A DNA stretch of 64,000 nt. Origin: Paramecium pentaurelia. Lineage: Eukaryota; Ciliophora; Oligohymenophorea; Peniculida; Parameciidae. The translations under genes were made by a program, and so were the position numbers. A model generated the notes under the pieces. The model searched no databases and had not been told where the DNA came from. It saw only the letters and a list, made by a program, of their open reading frames with translations. Location of the stretch: contig CAJJDO010000016.1 of NCBI GenBank assembly GCA_905183005.1, positions 689,949-753,948 of the forward strand, in the 5' to 3' direction. Shown here one piece after another: positions 23,710 through 36,006 of this stretch (its first letter is position 1; each line of letters begins with the position of its first letter).

Positions 23710-26700
23710 ATGAAATTCCTCTTGATCTCAATAGCTTTGCTTTCATTTTAGGTAAGCAGCGTAACTGTTAATTCAACTGATGTTTGCTTATGCACAACAG
23801 TTTAGACAATAAAAGATTGCCTTTTAAACTCTAAATGTGAATGGGATAGTACAACTTCAAAGTGTAAAACAGTAACAACTTAAACAACTACAACAAGATT
23901 CATATCAAAGCTTTGTACTGATACAAAAACTTGTCCAAAGTAATAGGGTTGTGCTTTTTCTGAAAATAAATGTATAATGATGGGAGATTGTTAATCATAT
24001 TTGGGTAATTCAAATGCTGAATGTTAAAAGTATTCTTCTAGATGTAATTACAATAAAGAATAAAAAACATGCACTTCAAGTGATGTATGTAGTTAGTATA
24101 GTGGAGAAGGTTAATAAACTGAATGTGAAAGTATAACTTAATAAAATGGGGATAAATGGTGTAAATTTGATACTACTGATAATAAATGCTTAACAAAAAA
24201 ATGTTCAGATTATGAAAAAACAACAGATGCTGATTGTGCTGCTGCATTATAAGATGCTAAATGTGTAAGTGATAAAAAAAAATGTTTATCTTAATTAGTT
24301 AATTGTGAAACATACACAGCAGAATTGTGTTTAAGTGTAAATGCATTGAATGGACCATGTGAATTAAAAAGTACTGATAAAACTAAATGTTAATCAAAAA
24401 CATGTTAAGGTGCTACAGATTCAAAAACTGATACTGCTTGTGATTCATATTTAAAAGGATGCATTACAAATAATTTGACTTGTTTCTAAACTTTACCTTC
24501 TTGTTCAACATATTCAGTTACTGATTGTCCACAAGTGAAAGGAAATAAAGGAACTTGTATATTAACATCAGGTGAAACACCTACTTGTAGAGATCCTAAA
24601 TGTGAAGATTATACAGAAGGTACAGATGAAGCTTGCAAGACTAAAGATCCATCATGTATAACAAATGGAGCTTATTGTGTATTAAGCTTAGCTGATAAAT
24701 GTGATAGTTATACAACTGGAAATTGTGATAATATATTTACTAAAGAAGGAAAATGTAAATCTACAGATACTTCTAAATGTGGTCTTGATTAATGTACAAA
24801 TTAAAGTAAAACAACAAATGAAGAATGTGGTAAATATTAAGGAACTGATGCACCTACTTGTATCACAAATGGAGTATCTTGTGTAAAGAGTTTAGAAGCT
24901 ACTTGTTCTCTTATCACAGTATCTGAAGGTAGTAGCTGTGAATAATATATTAGTAAGGAAGGTAAATGTAAATTAAAGGATGGATCACCATCCACATGTG
25001 AATTAGATTCTTGCAACACTAAAACTTTTACTACAGATGAAGAATGCAATAAATATTCAAGTCAAAATGTAGCACCTGCAATTATTTGTAAAACCAATGG
25101 TCTTAAATGTGTAGATAATTTAAATACTTGTGATTCTTATTTAAAAGAAGAAGGTTGTTCATCACTTAAAGGATCTGATGGATAATGTATGGATGATTCA
25201 ACTGAAGGATCTACAAAATGTATACTAGCTACTTGTGATAAAATCTCATCACCATCAGTTCTAACTTGTCCAGCTGGAAATTCAACTTGCAAATTTGATG
25301 GAGTAAATTGTGTTAAAGATTTGAAAACATGTGAAAACTATACATCAAATTGTGATAATATGATTTCAAGTAATGCTAAAGCATGTACAACTAATCCAAC
25401 TGATTCTTCTAAATGTATTACTAAATCATGTACTACTGCTCCAGCTACTACATCTACAAATGAAGATTGTAATAAATACTTTGCAGGATGTGTTACTACT
25501 GGTTAAGGATGTATTGCATCATTATCAACTTGTGATTCCTATAAAGGTATTAAAAGTACTTGTGAGAAATATATTGGTACAGATGGCAAATGTACTGCAG
25601 ATGATGCAAATAAAGCTGAAGATAAATGTAAACCTAAAGATTGTGCTAATGCTACATCAGTAACTAATGATCAATAATGCAATACTTATTCTAATTTATG
25701 TTTTTATAGTGCAAAGATTTAAAAATGTTAAAAAAAGGTTACTGCTTGTAATGGAATAAAATCATAAACAGAATGTGAAAATTCATTAACATCTGAATCT
25801 TCTGTGTTTTGCACTTGGAATGGTGCAGCATGTGTTTAAGCTACTTGTAATACTATTTAAAATGTGAAAAATAAAGAGACTTGTGCAGTCTATGGGGTTA
25901 ATTGTGAATTTGATAATATAAGTGGATGTAAAGATAAGACTAATTATACTTGTTCAACACTTAGATCAGCTAGTTTATGTTTATAAGATTCTGCCTCAAA
26001 TGCATGTGTTTGGGATTCTACTAATAAAACATGTATTATGTATAATAAATGTTCTGATTATCCATTAACACCTCCCAAAGAAAATGAAGCTAAAACTGCT
26101 GAATAAATTGCTAGTGAAACAGAAATTTGTAAATTATTATCAAATAAATGTTATTCTAATGGAGGTAATACATGTGTTTCTAAAACACCATGTTCTGTTA
26201 TTAAAGAAGAAAAAAATTGTATTGGTAGTATAGGAATAGATGATAAAGTTTGTGGTTATGATGCTAAAGCAACTGCTTGTAAAACATTTGGTTAATGTTC
26301 TGATGTTGAATTATTAACTCATGCTGAATGTCAAAAGTATAGTCCTACTTGTACAACAGATGGTAAAACCTGTGTTGCTATAAAAAATTGCTCAGATGCT
26401 ACCACTAAGGAATTATGTGATCTTGGAGGCACAGATGGAAAATGTGCTTGGTCAGGTACTGCTTGTAGTCTCTGGACTTGTTAGGATGGTACAGGTACAA
26501 CTCATGAAGCTTGCAACAAATTATCAACTTCATGCACTACAGATGGAACTAAATGTATGAATATTGGAGAGTGTAGTAGTTACACAGATAAAAATTGTGT
26601 TTTGGGATTAAAAAATACTCCTTGCTTTTATGATAAAGAAAAATCAACATGCAGAAATAAAGTATGTACTGATTACTCTAATGTGACTGGTTAAGATGAA

Positions 26701-27351
26701 TGTGATAAAGCTGGTTGTGCTTATGATCCTGAAACTAAAGCTTGTATTGTTATTGACAAATGTTCTGTTTACAAAAAAGAAGCAATTTGTAATCTTAATA
26801 AATAAGCAGATAAGAAGGAATGTGTATGGAGACTTGGAAAGGTTTCTAATACAACTGATGGATGTTTAGAATTAAATGCTTGTTCAAATGCTTCTTCTAA
26901 TTAGGCTAAATGTGAAAAAATGAGTAATTGTTACTTTGTTCCAGCTATTTCAAATGGTACAACAACAACTGATTCTTAATGCAAAGATATGGATTGTTAT
27001 GGCAAAAATCAATAAGTGATAACTAAAGGTTTATGTAACCCATTTAAAACTTCGACTACTGATGGAAAGAATGAAAAAATAACTTTCTGTACTTGGAGTG
27101 ATACTAAAAAACAATGTTAAGAAGGAGATCCATCAGGAGATCTTACAGCTGAAAATTGCTTTGCTTTATCATAGTACACATATTATTGGAGTACAACTCA
27201 AAGCAAATGTGTTTCATGTTCAGGTGGAAATACATAACCTAATAATACCACAAATGGAACAACCAATGGAACTGATTCAAATATAACAAATAGTTAAGGA
27301 TTTAAGTTAGAATTAATAATATACATCCTATTATTAATCTAATTAATTTGA
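23710..27351 (+). CDS. Cysteine-rich surface-antigen-like protein, likely GPI-anchored
   Basis: Intronless, 1213 residues. A signal peptide is clear (MKFLLISIALLSFQVSS). The body is Thr/Ser/Lys-rich with cysteines spaced regularly, in repeated units such as EECNKY...ICKTNGLKCV and KTCENY...CDNM, like the periodic cysteines of Paramecium immobilisation antigens. The C-terminus has Asn/Thr glycosylation-type sequence (NTTNGTTNGTDSNITN) and then a hydrophobic end (LELIIYILLLIQLI), as expected for a GPI-anchor signal. Classical antigens are about twice as long, so this is a smaller relative. Function would be as part of the surface coat. Confidence 0.85.
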
Positions 27352-27404
27352 GAATGATACATAATTTATCCATTAAAATTACATTATTTTATTTATTATT
27401 ATAA

Positions 27405-29438
27405 TCATCTTTGATTAAGTTCTTATGCAGCTGAAGATAAAGTTGCTTAAATAGATTTTTTAGCAGCCTCATTAAATCTTCTCTCTTCAATTTATACTTT
27501 ATTATATTTTTAATAAAATACTTTATTTTTATAACTTAGACCTCTATACGTTCGGTATTAAGAATTATTATACCAGGTCTTTAATGATAGTTTCATCACT
27601 ATTATACTTTCTTTCAAAATGTTCAACTGGTGCATTCATCTTTTATTTCCTTAAATTTGTCATTATTGTAGCCTATCTTGTGGCAGCTATTCACATCCTC
27701 GAATTCTATACCTTGCTCTATAGTATTCTTGAATATCCAATGTAAATAAGTATCTACTGTTCCTTAATGTACTCTCATAATTTGATTATATTGAACATCC
27801 TCTCTATCTCTAAGAATTTATTCAGCTTATCTTGTTCCTGCCTCTTAAATTTCTCTTAATCTCCTATCTTCCTCTGCTGATTTCATCATCTATGCTATTT
27901 TCTTCTCTTATTTTATTCTTAGTAATTCTTTGCTAAGCATATCTAAAGTCTCAGCTATCACTTCCCCTTGAATAGCTTCTAATGCTGCATTCTTCACTTT
28001 TTCCTCATGTTATTGCATTAAAATTTCTTCTTATTCAGCCTCTGGTAAATCTGGAATTTTTGCTACAGTTAAGAGCTCTTCAATTAAAGCAGTTCTCTAT
28101 TTTTAATTTCATAATCCAATACCTTCTCTTTTCCTTCATACATGATATTTTACATTGCTCTTCCTCTAAATAGTCTTTATAGTAAGACTACAGCTGAATT
28201 TCTTTTATCCTCTCCCTATCTTTTAGTTGCTTCCTCTTTAAATTATTCATAATTTTCAAACTTCATCTCTTATCTCTTTATATCTCCATTCTCAAATTCT
28301 TAGTTATATGTGGGTGTAGCTGGTCTTATTATAATATTCTTATTTCCTATATGATCTGCTTAATTTTCATTAGATTAATCTTGCTTATTTGTTCCAAATA
28401 TTTAATTTCTTGCTTTGTTTACTTCTATTTTATGTTATATTTCCAATCTAGTATAATCTTTCTCTATAGTTTTTATAAATTAAGCCACATTTACAGTAGT
28501 TTCTAAAATTGATGGCTTTATTGTGGTGGATAATTCAGTTAAACCCTTATAAGTATTCAGAGCAACAGGTTAAACTTCATATTTGCTTGCAATCTTATCT
28601 AAACTCAATCCTTCTCTAGTAATCCCTGCATATACTTTAGAAGCAAAATTAGCATAATCTTCAATAATCTCTCTACCCTTATCCTCATTATCTATCTCCT
28701 TTCTACTCTTTTGCATCTTTCTTAATATCTTTATTTTTCTCTTCTATATCTTTGCAACCATTCTATTCTTTAATTCTGTCTTCTTAATCTTTATGCTTTC
28801 AATTCTCTAAGCATTTTTCTCTTCTACATCCTTTTCCCTCTCTTTTAATGCTTCTTAAAGCAAATATAATCTTTCATTTTAAGTACTAAAATACCATAAA
28901 GATAGCTATATACATTTTAATGTCTGTCTCTTTCTTCTTCCATTCCCTCTCTTCCTAAGATTTCATTAAAGCTCTCCTTAGTTTAAATGATGCTTCATCT
29001 GAGATAGGAGGTAACGAATTTTCAAACCATACTTTTTCTCTATTCCATTCAATTGACTCTAATTCCTCTATTGAAGCAGGCAAACCTTTATCCCATTTTA
29101 AATGTTATAAAGCCAAAATTTCTATTGTTTAATCATCGTTTTGATCATGAGCAGGTGTATAAGGGTCAGTTTAAGCTTCGGCATCTCTATAATCTGTTTA
29201 AATCTCAACATCCTTAACCTATACTATTTAATTTTTAATCTACTCTTTCTATTGTCACTTTGGCAGGAAGAACTTATTCCTTTATCTATTATACTGGAGG
29301 TTGACTCAATTTTAAAGGAGTGTCTGTCATTGTTGGTACAAGTGGTCGCTTGAAATAAAGAGGACGAGATGTTCCACTGATGTAATTTTACATTGATTGA
29401 TTCCTATACTGATCATGGAGCACATAAGCTTCTTACAT
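27405..29438 (-). CDS. CFAP91: Cilia- and flagella-associated protein 91 (radial-spoke associated)
   Basis: 634 residues with five introns (27497-27521, 27687-27711, 28097-28122, 28886-28913, 29219-29243). It matches the CFAP91/MAATS1/AAT-1 family along its length: DVEIQTDYRDAEAQTDPY, LKWDKGLPASIEELE, IIEDYANFASKVYA, LLQRLFRGRAMQNIMYEG, ETLDMLSKELLRIKQEK, and a C-terminal LVQQFLIPNVQ. Long charged helices predict coiled coil. In flagella this protein sits at the base of radial spokes 2 and 3 and links to dynein regulation. It is consistent with a ciliate. Confidence 0.93.
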
Positions 29439-29485
29439 ATGATTATAAGTTAAATTTATTATTCAAAAAAAAGCTAATTAAAAAA

Positions 29486-29557
29486 AGGACCTACTTGGAC
29501 TCGAACCAAGGTCTTGAGGGTTAGAGCCTCAGGTACTAACCACTATACGATAGATCC
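29486..29557 (-). tRNA. tRNA-Gln (anticodon CUA), reads reassigned UAG
   Basis: 72 nt on the minus strand. Acceptor GGATCTA pairs with TAGGTCC (one T-G pair) with T as discriminator. The anticodon stem TGAGG/CCTCA encloses the loop CTCTAAC, giving CUA. The T-loop is TTCGAGT. Body and arms resemble eukaryotic tRNA-Gln. In ciliates that read UAA and UAG as glutamine, dedicated tRNA-Gln species with UUA and CUA anticodons exist; this is the UAG reader. It agrees with the many in-frame TAG codons in the window. Confidence 0.95.
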
Positions 29558-29772
29558 TATTCTGATCATTAAAAGGTAAATATCTACATATATGTTATTT
29601 GGCTAATAATATTAGAAAACCAATAATTTTCAAATTTGACTCTTAGTAAAATGAGATAAATTTGATATTATTAAGTAATTTTCTAATAATTGTTAAATGA
29701 TAAGGAGATGTCTATTGATCTATTTTCTAATTTATTATTTATAATTGAAGAAACAACTCTCTTCATTTCTTA

Positions 29773-30434
29773 ATGACAATTAAATATTTAAAAGATATTA
29801 AGAGTGTTTAAAACATAAGCTACTTTTCTTTAGTAAATAGAACTAAATAATTACTTTGAAAATTGTAGATGCATAAAAGAACTATTTAAGGAACAAATCT
29901 AAGAAGAAAGCAATAAGAATATTTTTAGTGAAATAATAAGAAAAAGTTAGAGCATTTAAAAAAGGTGTATAAAATAGTTGAAGACAATTCTAGAACTATA
30001 AAATATCTTAAATTAAATAAGATTGTTTCGAGTGAGATAATAATCCATTTAAATTATAAAGAGATTTAGAGAAACAATAAAAAAATAACAATATTGATAA
30101 TGGCTTTAGGATATGAAAACGATAACATATTGAGGTTTGATCATCTACTGATGAAAGAAAAGTAGTAATTCAAGATAAAGTATTATTATATGTTATTGAT
30201 TCAATAAACAGTAACTTTATAATAAAATAACAATATTTAAAGGTATTACTTAGTTATGATTGATAATTAGCAGATAATAAAATAAATGAAATGATTTATG
30301 AAATAGCGTCTAATCAATATTATAAATTATGTCTACCAATGTTTGTTAATTAATTTACATAATTTTAGGAAGTAGATATTGATTAATTGAGAATTGACAA
30401 AATTATATAAAAGAATGAAACAAATTTAATTTGA
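29773..30434 (+). CDS. Hypothetical helical protein
   Basis: Predicted 188 residues after removing introns 29806-29833, 29928-29950, 30135-30157 and 30253-30273. The last could instead be 18 nt (30253-30270), changing only two residues. Composition is Ile/Leu/Asn/Lys-rich with amphipathic helices, perhaps an ARM/HEAT-like fold, but I do not recognise a family. Each intron is needed to bypass a TGA or shift frame, so the model rests on four inferred splices and should be checked with RNA. Confidence 0.55.
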
Positions 30435-30513
30435 ATCATTCATGTGTAATAACTGTTTTCAATGAATGCTTTAAATTAATTTCGATATTAACTCTATAAT
30501 ATATATAATTTAA

Positions 30514-31904
30514 ATGGGAAATTATTGTCATTCAGAAGAGACTCCTAAATCTGAAAAACCCACTCTTAGGGACTCAAATAAAGGAAAACTTGTTTTTCAG
30601 AATTTAATTTTGACTAATACATAATTTATAGAATAATGTAAGGACTCGTATTTCATATAATTCCACAAAGTATATTCATAAGTCTTAATTAGAATATTGT
30701 TGAAAAAGACATAGAGTCATTATCAAAATTTATGAATTAAAAAATGCTAGATTCTTCTATAAAAGGATCCTATCCAACAGAAGAAGAAAAATAAATAATT
30801 TCGAAGAATATTTCTAAAGATATTCAACAAAGAGAAAAACATCTTTATAATTAACTCATCTTTCATTATAATTAATTCCTTAATGAACTTTTCGAATTAG
30901 ATTAGAATTTGTAATTAATTACTAAATCAAATTATAATGCAGGAGATGTTAGAGTAAACGCTCAATTAATTAGAAATACATTCGTCAAGCGTAGTTTGTC
31001 AGATAATCATAGATTTTAAGAGCAATTATTATTAGATGAAAATATTCCACATAATACATATATCGATTAAAATTTAAGCCGATAATTTCGAGAAAACAAA
31101 CAATTGGCAAATTTATTTTTGGATCAACTAAGTTGTATCTTTAAATTATGCTATTTAATACTTGAATATGTCTATTCAAACTATATCTTATCAATATTTG
31201 GAACATCTATTGATTCATTCACAGATCGTTACCTATTGATATCAAAAATATATTAAAAAAATATCATCGAATTAAATCCAGACATTTAAAAATTGATTAC
31301 TGCAGCAATTTAAGCTAAATATGAGAAAAAATCCTCTTTAATTAAGTCTGAACATATGTCTCCAGCAATTTTATAACCTCAATTAATTCCTCAAACAGTT
31401 GATAGTATTATAAGTCATGAATCTGAAATATAATTGTTAGATTCTATTGAGAAAAACTTAAAATATTAACAATAAGATTAGCAAATATAAAATACTTAAC
31501 AAAATTTTTATTACTCTTAAACCTTCTCTACAATTGACAAGATTATCAATTGTAAAATGCCTTGGTTAAAGTTTAAGTTAATAGGAAAGTTGGATTAATA
31601 AATTGTTGATATTTTCTTATAATATCGATCATAAAGTTAAATAGCTCATTTTATAGATGTAATTAAACCTGAAGATTCAAAAGTTGAAGTCTTACTTTAT
31701 ATCTTGTAGAGGTATATGTCATCAAGAAAGAATTTGAATTTGCCTTTATGCTACTATGAATTAAGATGGATGTAGGAGGATGACAATGTTTTACATAAAA
31801 AAGTCAAAACTATAACTAGTCCTTACTTCAGTAGATTTTTATCCTTATATGAAATTTCTTTTAAAAATTATCAAAGAAAATAAGCGCAACTTTTATATAA
31901 TTGA
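30514..31904 (+). CDS. Hypothetical protein, possibly N-myristoylated
   Basis: 455 residues with one intron (30670-30692). The start MGNYCHSEE has Gly2 and a nearby Cys, fitting N-myristoylation plus palmitoylation and so membrane attachment; this is an inference. The body is helical, with a Gln-rich linker near residues 290-320 and a C-terminal third containing SKVEVLLYILQRYMSS and NLPLCYYELRWM. That hints at a VPS9-like or related helical domain but is too weak to assign. Confidence 0.65.
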
Positions 31905-32145
31905 TTTTTAAATAATTAATGGTCTATATGATATCAACTTCGAGTTTCTTATTGCTAATAGGTTTATTTATAGAAAATTAAGTAAAATATATTTAAGTCT
32001 GAATATTTAATCTAGATATATTTTCATCTATCCAAACATTTTCAATTTAATGAATTCTAAACACTTAATTTTCATAGTTCCTTTCTAATACAATAAGTCC
32101 TGTTAATTTATTTATTTATTTTATTTTAATCCGTTTTCATAAGTA

Positions 32146-33373
32146 ATGAAAACTCTTCTTCTATTTGTCATATTCCTTGGAATAAGAGCAGTAAGAAGGA
32201 AGGATGAAGAACAATTTTAAGCAAATTAAGAAATTTTGCATAATGATCCAAGTTTTGATGATCTAGAGGAAATTGTAGAAAATCCATTGGGAGCCAAAGT
32301 TTTATAAACAGTTGCTCTGCAAATAAAAAGTGGAGAAGGCATCGATAGTATAGTTTCCTTATTGACAAATTTAAAGAGTGATCTTGAAGTAGATTATGCA
32401 TCTATCAAAAGGGAAAATAAATTTAATAAGATGGATCTAATGCAGCCATTTAATCATAATGTAAATCAGACATGGACAGTTATAGTTAAAGAATTTAATT
32501 AGCAGTAAATGAAATTAATGATGTTGAATTTAAAGTTGGAAGATTAGAATCAGATATAGAAGATTATACAAGTGAACTAGAACTTAAATAATCTTAAATA
32601 GATGTAATTATTTAAATATTTATTTTTAGACTTTTTAAGGAGCTGAAAATTCTTTGAGAGATTTAAGATTAAAATAATCAGCAAATTATAACAAAAGATT
32701 AGGTTAACTAAAAGAAATGATAAATGCATTTTAAGTTATGCTACCTAAAATGCATGAATTATATGATTAAGTATAATCGAGAGATGCAGAAGTATAAATT
32801 ATGATTATTTATAAAGTCTTTTATTTAAGAAGAAGCCTTTGCTAATTCTTTTGTATAATTAGCAAATAATGGACCTTCTAATCCAATTTTAGCTTTAGTT
32901 TAGGTTACTTCCATGATGGAACCTAGGTCAATACAAACAATTATTGAAAAAATGGAAGTTGTCAGAGATTCTTTAATAACATCAGTAGATGAAGAAACTG
33001 CTTTAGAGGAGTAAGCCATTAGAGTAAATTACTTTTATTTATAGATTAGGATAATGATGTTACTCTTAATGAAATATTTAATGCTATGTAAGCTTTGACT
33101 AGAGAAAAGGCAGCAGATGATGAATCTTTATAGGATACTATAAGAACTAGAGATTAATAATAAAAAAGAGGAAGTGATGCTTAAGCTGAATTTGTAGCCT
33201 CAAAGGCAGGTATGAAGTAAAGAAGAGGATAATGTTAAGAATTATTAGTCTAATATTAACAAAATACCATTCAAAGAAGTAGAGAAATAGAGATCATTAA
33301 AAAAGTATAAATCATTATTTAGACTAAATTAAATGTAGTGAAATCATTCATCCAAGAACAATAGATTTCTTGA
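32146..33373 (+). CDS. Trichocyst matrix protein precursor
   Basis: 375 residues with introns 32389-32411, 32604-32629, 32792-32816 and 33024-33049. A signal peptide (MKTLLLFVIFLGIRA) is followed by a propeptide-like region. Two long coiled-coil parts carry family motifs: LQTVALQIKSGEGIDSIVSL, VNEINDVEFKVGRLESDI, LALVQVTSMMEPRS and IIEKMEVVRDSL. In Paramecium these proteins are cleaved to small polypeptides that crystallise in the trichocyst and expand on exocytosis. Length and layout fit the family. The gene looks intact once the introns are removed. Confidence 0.9.
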
Positions 33374-33769
33374 ACTAATTATTTTTAATCTATATTGATA
33401 TATTATGTTTATTCAAATATACTAGAGATTGTATTGTATAGCTTTATATTTTCATTCTAATATAAAGTTTAATAAAAATCGAACTAGTTTATAATTTGAT
33501 TTTTTAATTATCATTTTAAGATGATATAACAAATTTAAGATGTCTTTGAAAGAAATTAAAAAACAATAACATAGATCAACTTTCATAAGATTTATATATT
33601 TTTAAGTTATTGAAATCAAATAACTTTGTAAGAAATAAAGACAATTTCTTCAATATTTCTTTTTGATTTTTAGGTCTTACAAAAAGAAATAAGAAATATA
33701 AAAAGAAACTTTAGTTATTTGATTATATAAATAATAATTATTTCAATTTATCCATGGCATTAATTCTTC
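33374..33769. other. Intergenic spacer with short inverted repeats
   Basis: 396 bp between convergent genes. Near 33603-33626 an 8-bp stem (AAGTTATT/AATAACTT) with a 7-nt loop is visible, and AATCAAATAACT (33614-33625) recurs inverted at 33713-33724. It could be a transcription end structure or chance in AT-rich DNA. Confidence 0.35.
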
Positions 33770-34270
33770 TCATTCCTCTTAATTTGATTATTTTCTCTTT
33801 CCTTTGGTTAAAATTAATTACTCTTTTTGTTTTGCAGTTGAATTTTAACCTTAGAACATTTTGGCCAAAGGACTTTATCCATTATTATTATTTCGTTTTC
33901 TATATTAAGAAGGTGAAATAGCAATTTTATATCTCTATTCTAAACTCATTCTTTTTGAATTTGTTAAGTCTGGCTTTAATTTATTTTAGTTTATTTGTTT
34001 GTTTTGAATTTCGTTTATATTGTTTAATTCACTCTAAATTCCCAAAGACAATTAAGAAGAGCTTTATTGAACAAGGGAGATTAGATTTTACTCTTCCTTT
34101 TCACATTTTGATTCTTCTGTAATGAGGAATCTTGGGTTTAAAATATAATTCTTAGTCAAGGATGGGCAAAATAACTGATCTTAATCTTCAAGTTCAACAT
34201 TTTCTTATTCATATTTTATTGATTAAGACATAGGTCTTTAAACATGAAATTCTAAAGATTTATGTTTCAT
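33770..34270 (-). CDS. Hypothetical Gln/Asn/Lys-rich protein
   Basis: Intronless, 166 residues. The N-terminal third is acidic (EQENVELEDQDQ); the rest is Ser/Gln/Asn-rich with a basic C-terminus (LTKGKRKQSNQEE). Low complexity suggests disorder. No domain was recognised. It converges with the trichocyst gene across a 396-bp gap and lies 156 bp after the start-proximal neighbour on its own strand. Confidence 0.6.
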
Positions 34271-34426
34271 ACTTTATCCACAAATTATCCCCATTTTAAT
34301 TAAAAGATTCAATTATATAAATATGCAGACTGAGTAAAATTACTTTGAATTAACTATTTATGTATGAATAATTAAAAATAAATATAATAATAATCATATT
34401 TGAAAGAGAATTTATTTAAAAATATC

Positions 34427-35809
34427 TCATTTTATTCTTCCATATAATATAGAATTTGAAGGAATTTAGTGAGTTGTTCTTCTTTAAATTACTGGGAGAT
34501 GAACTCTTTCATTTGATTATGGATTAGGCAATGTTTTCATTCTAAAACTTAAAGGATCTTATAAATGAGGAATAGAATTAGATTGTAAAATAGGAAATGA
34601 TTTTTTAAAAGATGCTTTGACTTTATAAGGCTTATTCAAATTTTATAAAGTAGACTTAATTTATTATTTTAATGCTCCAATTAATTTTTCTCTTTAAAAC
34701 CATTTATGATTCAAAGCTTAATGAGATGAAAGTCTTTCTTAAGGATCTAATCTAAGTAGACCCTTAAGAAAATCTGAAGCCAAGTTACTTACCCTAAGAT
34801 CGTGAAAGTCAATAAATCCTATTAAATTTTGAATGAGTTTCTCTTGATAATTTCCATCAAATGGCTCCTTTCCTGTGAATAGAATAAAGAGTAAAATTCC
34901 AACACTATAAATATCTACTTTGAGATCATAATTATTGTCAGCTAAGACTTCAGGAGCAACATATCCTACAGTTCCACATCGTTTAAATTAATAATGTCCT
35001 TCATCATCATAAAATTCAGCTAACTTAAAATCTATTAAACATAGACTATCCAAATTATCTAATTATCTAAAAATAAAATTTTCGAGTTTAATGTCCCTAT
35101 GCATTATTTTTTTAGAATGGAGATATGCAACAATCTTTATAATTCTAAATATAGCTTTTGCTGCTTTATCTTCCGAAAAAAAAGGATTCTTTGAAACATA
35201 ATCTAACAAAGAGTGAGAAGGTAAATTTTCAACAATTACATAAATTTGATCTTGATTTTCGAATAGATCATAAAATTTCAATGTTAAATCTGTTTTTAAT
35301 TAACGAATCACTGATATTTCTTTAAAAAATTATTGTCTATCTTCATCATCTATAATTAATGATTTTTAATAAATTTTAATAATATATTCTGAACCATCTA
35401 ATTTATTTTTTCCTTTAAATAATTCTCCAAATTTAATTTTGTTGAGTTTTGCAATTATTATATAATAATGAGAGAAATCATATTAGACAGCAAATCTCTT
35501 CATAAATTTATACCAATTATTTACGTTTCCAAAGAATTCAATTTTATCAAAACATTTTGTTAAGCGAATTCCCATACCCAACTCAGGATTAGTTATTAAT
35601 TCTATAATTGCATTTTCATAATTAATCCAAACAATTTTTTCCTAATATTTAATTCACTATTATACATTTTTATTTTTATAAAATAAATACTGATCTAAAA
35701 GTTTATAAGCTCTTCTCTTAATTTATTATTTTTTGCCTAAATAAACTACATCTTCTTCAATATTAAAGAGAGTAGGAAGGAATGATAGATGAGATTTATT
35801 CCACTTCAT
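34427..35809 (-). CDS. Protein kinase with N-terminal PH-like module, altered glycine loop
   Basis: 452 residues with one intron (35642-35665). The N-terminal module (LGMGIRLTKCFDKIEFFG...WYKFMKRF) matches that of the other four kinases of this family in the window. The kinase domain keeps Lys (EYIIKIYQK), HRDIKLEN, the APE region (CGTVGYVAPEVLAD) and the C-lobe (ERLSSHQALNHKWF). The glycine loop is poor (LNKIKFGELFKG) and DFG reads DFK. Weak or unusual activity is possible. It lies head to tail with its paralog at 36007. Confidence 0.87.
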
Positions 35810-36006
35810 TTCTTAAAAGGAAATCTAAAAAAAAGAACGACAATGTTTATAATTACAGCTATATAACATTCTTAAAAGTACCTTGGATTCAAATCTTCAC
35901 ACATATCTTGTAAATTAATTTGAAGTATTTATTATTATTAATAATCAATTTGCCTCATAAATCACTTAATACATAGAACATTAAATTGTTATATACATAA
36001 TTTTAT

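Noticed and set aside
24837..25049. Minus-strand frame in the surface-antigen gene
   Set aside because: It is antisense to the intact cysteine-rich frame; no independent support.
32389..32440. Apparent frameshift in the trichocyst matrix gene
   Set aside because: A 23-nt intron (32389-32411) brings the trichocyst motifs into frame.
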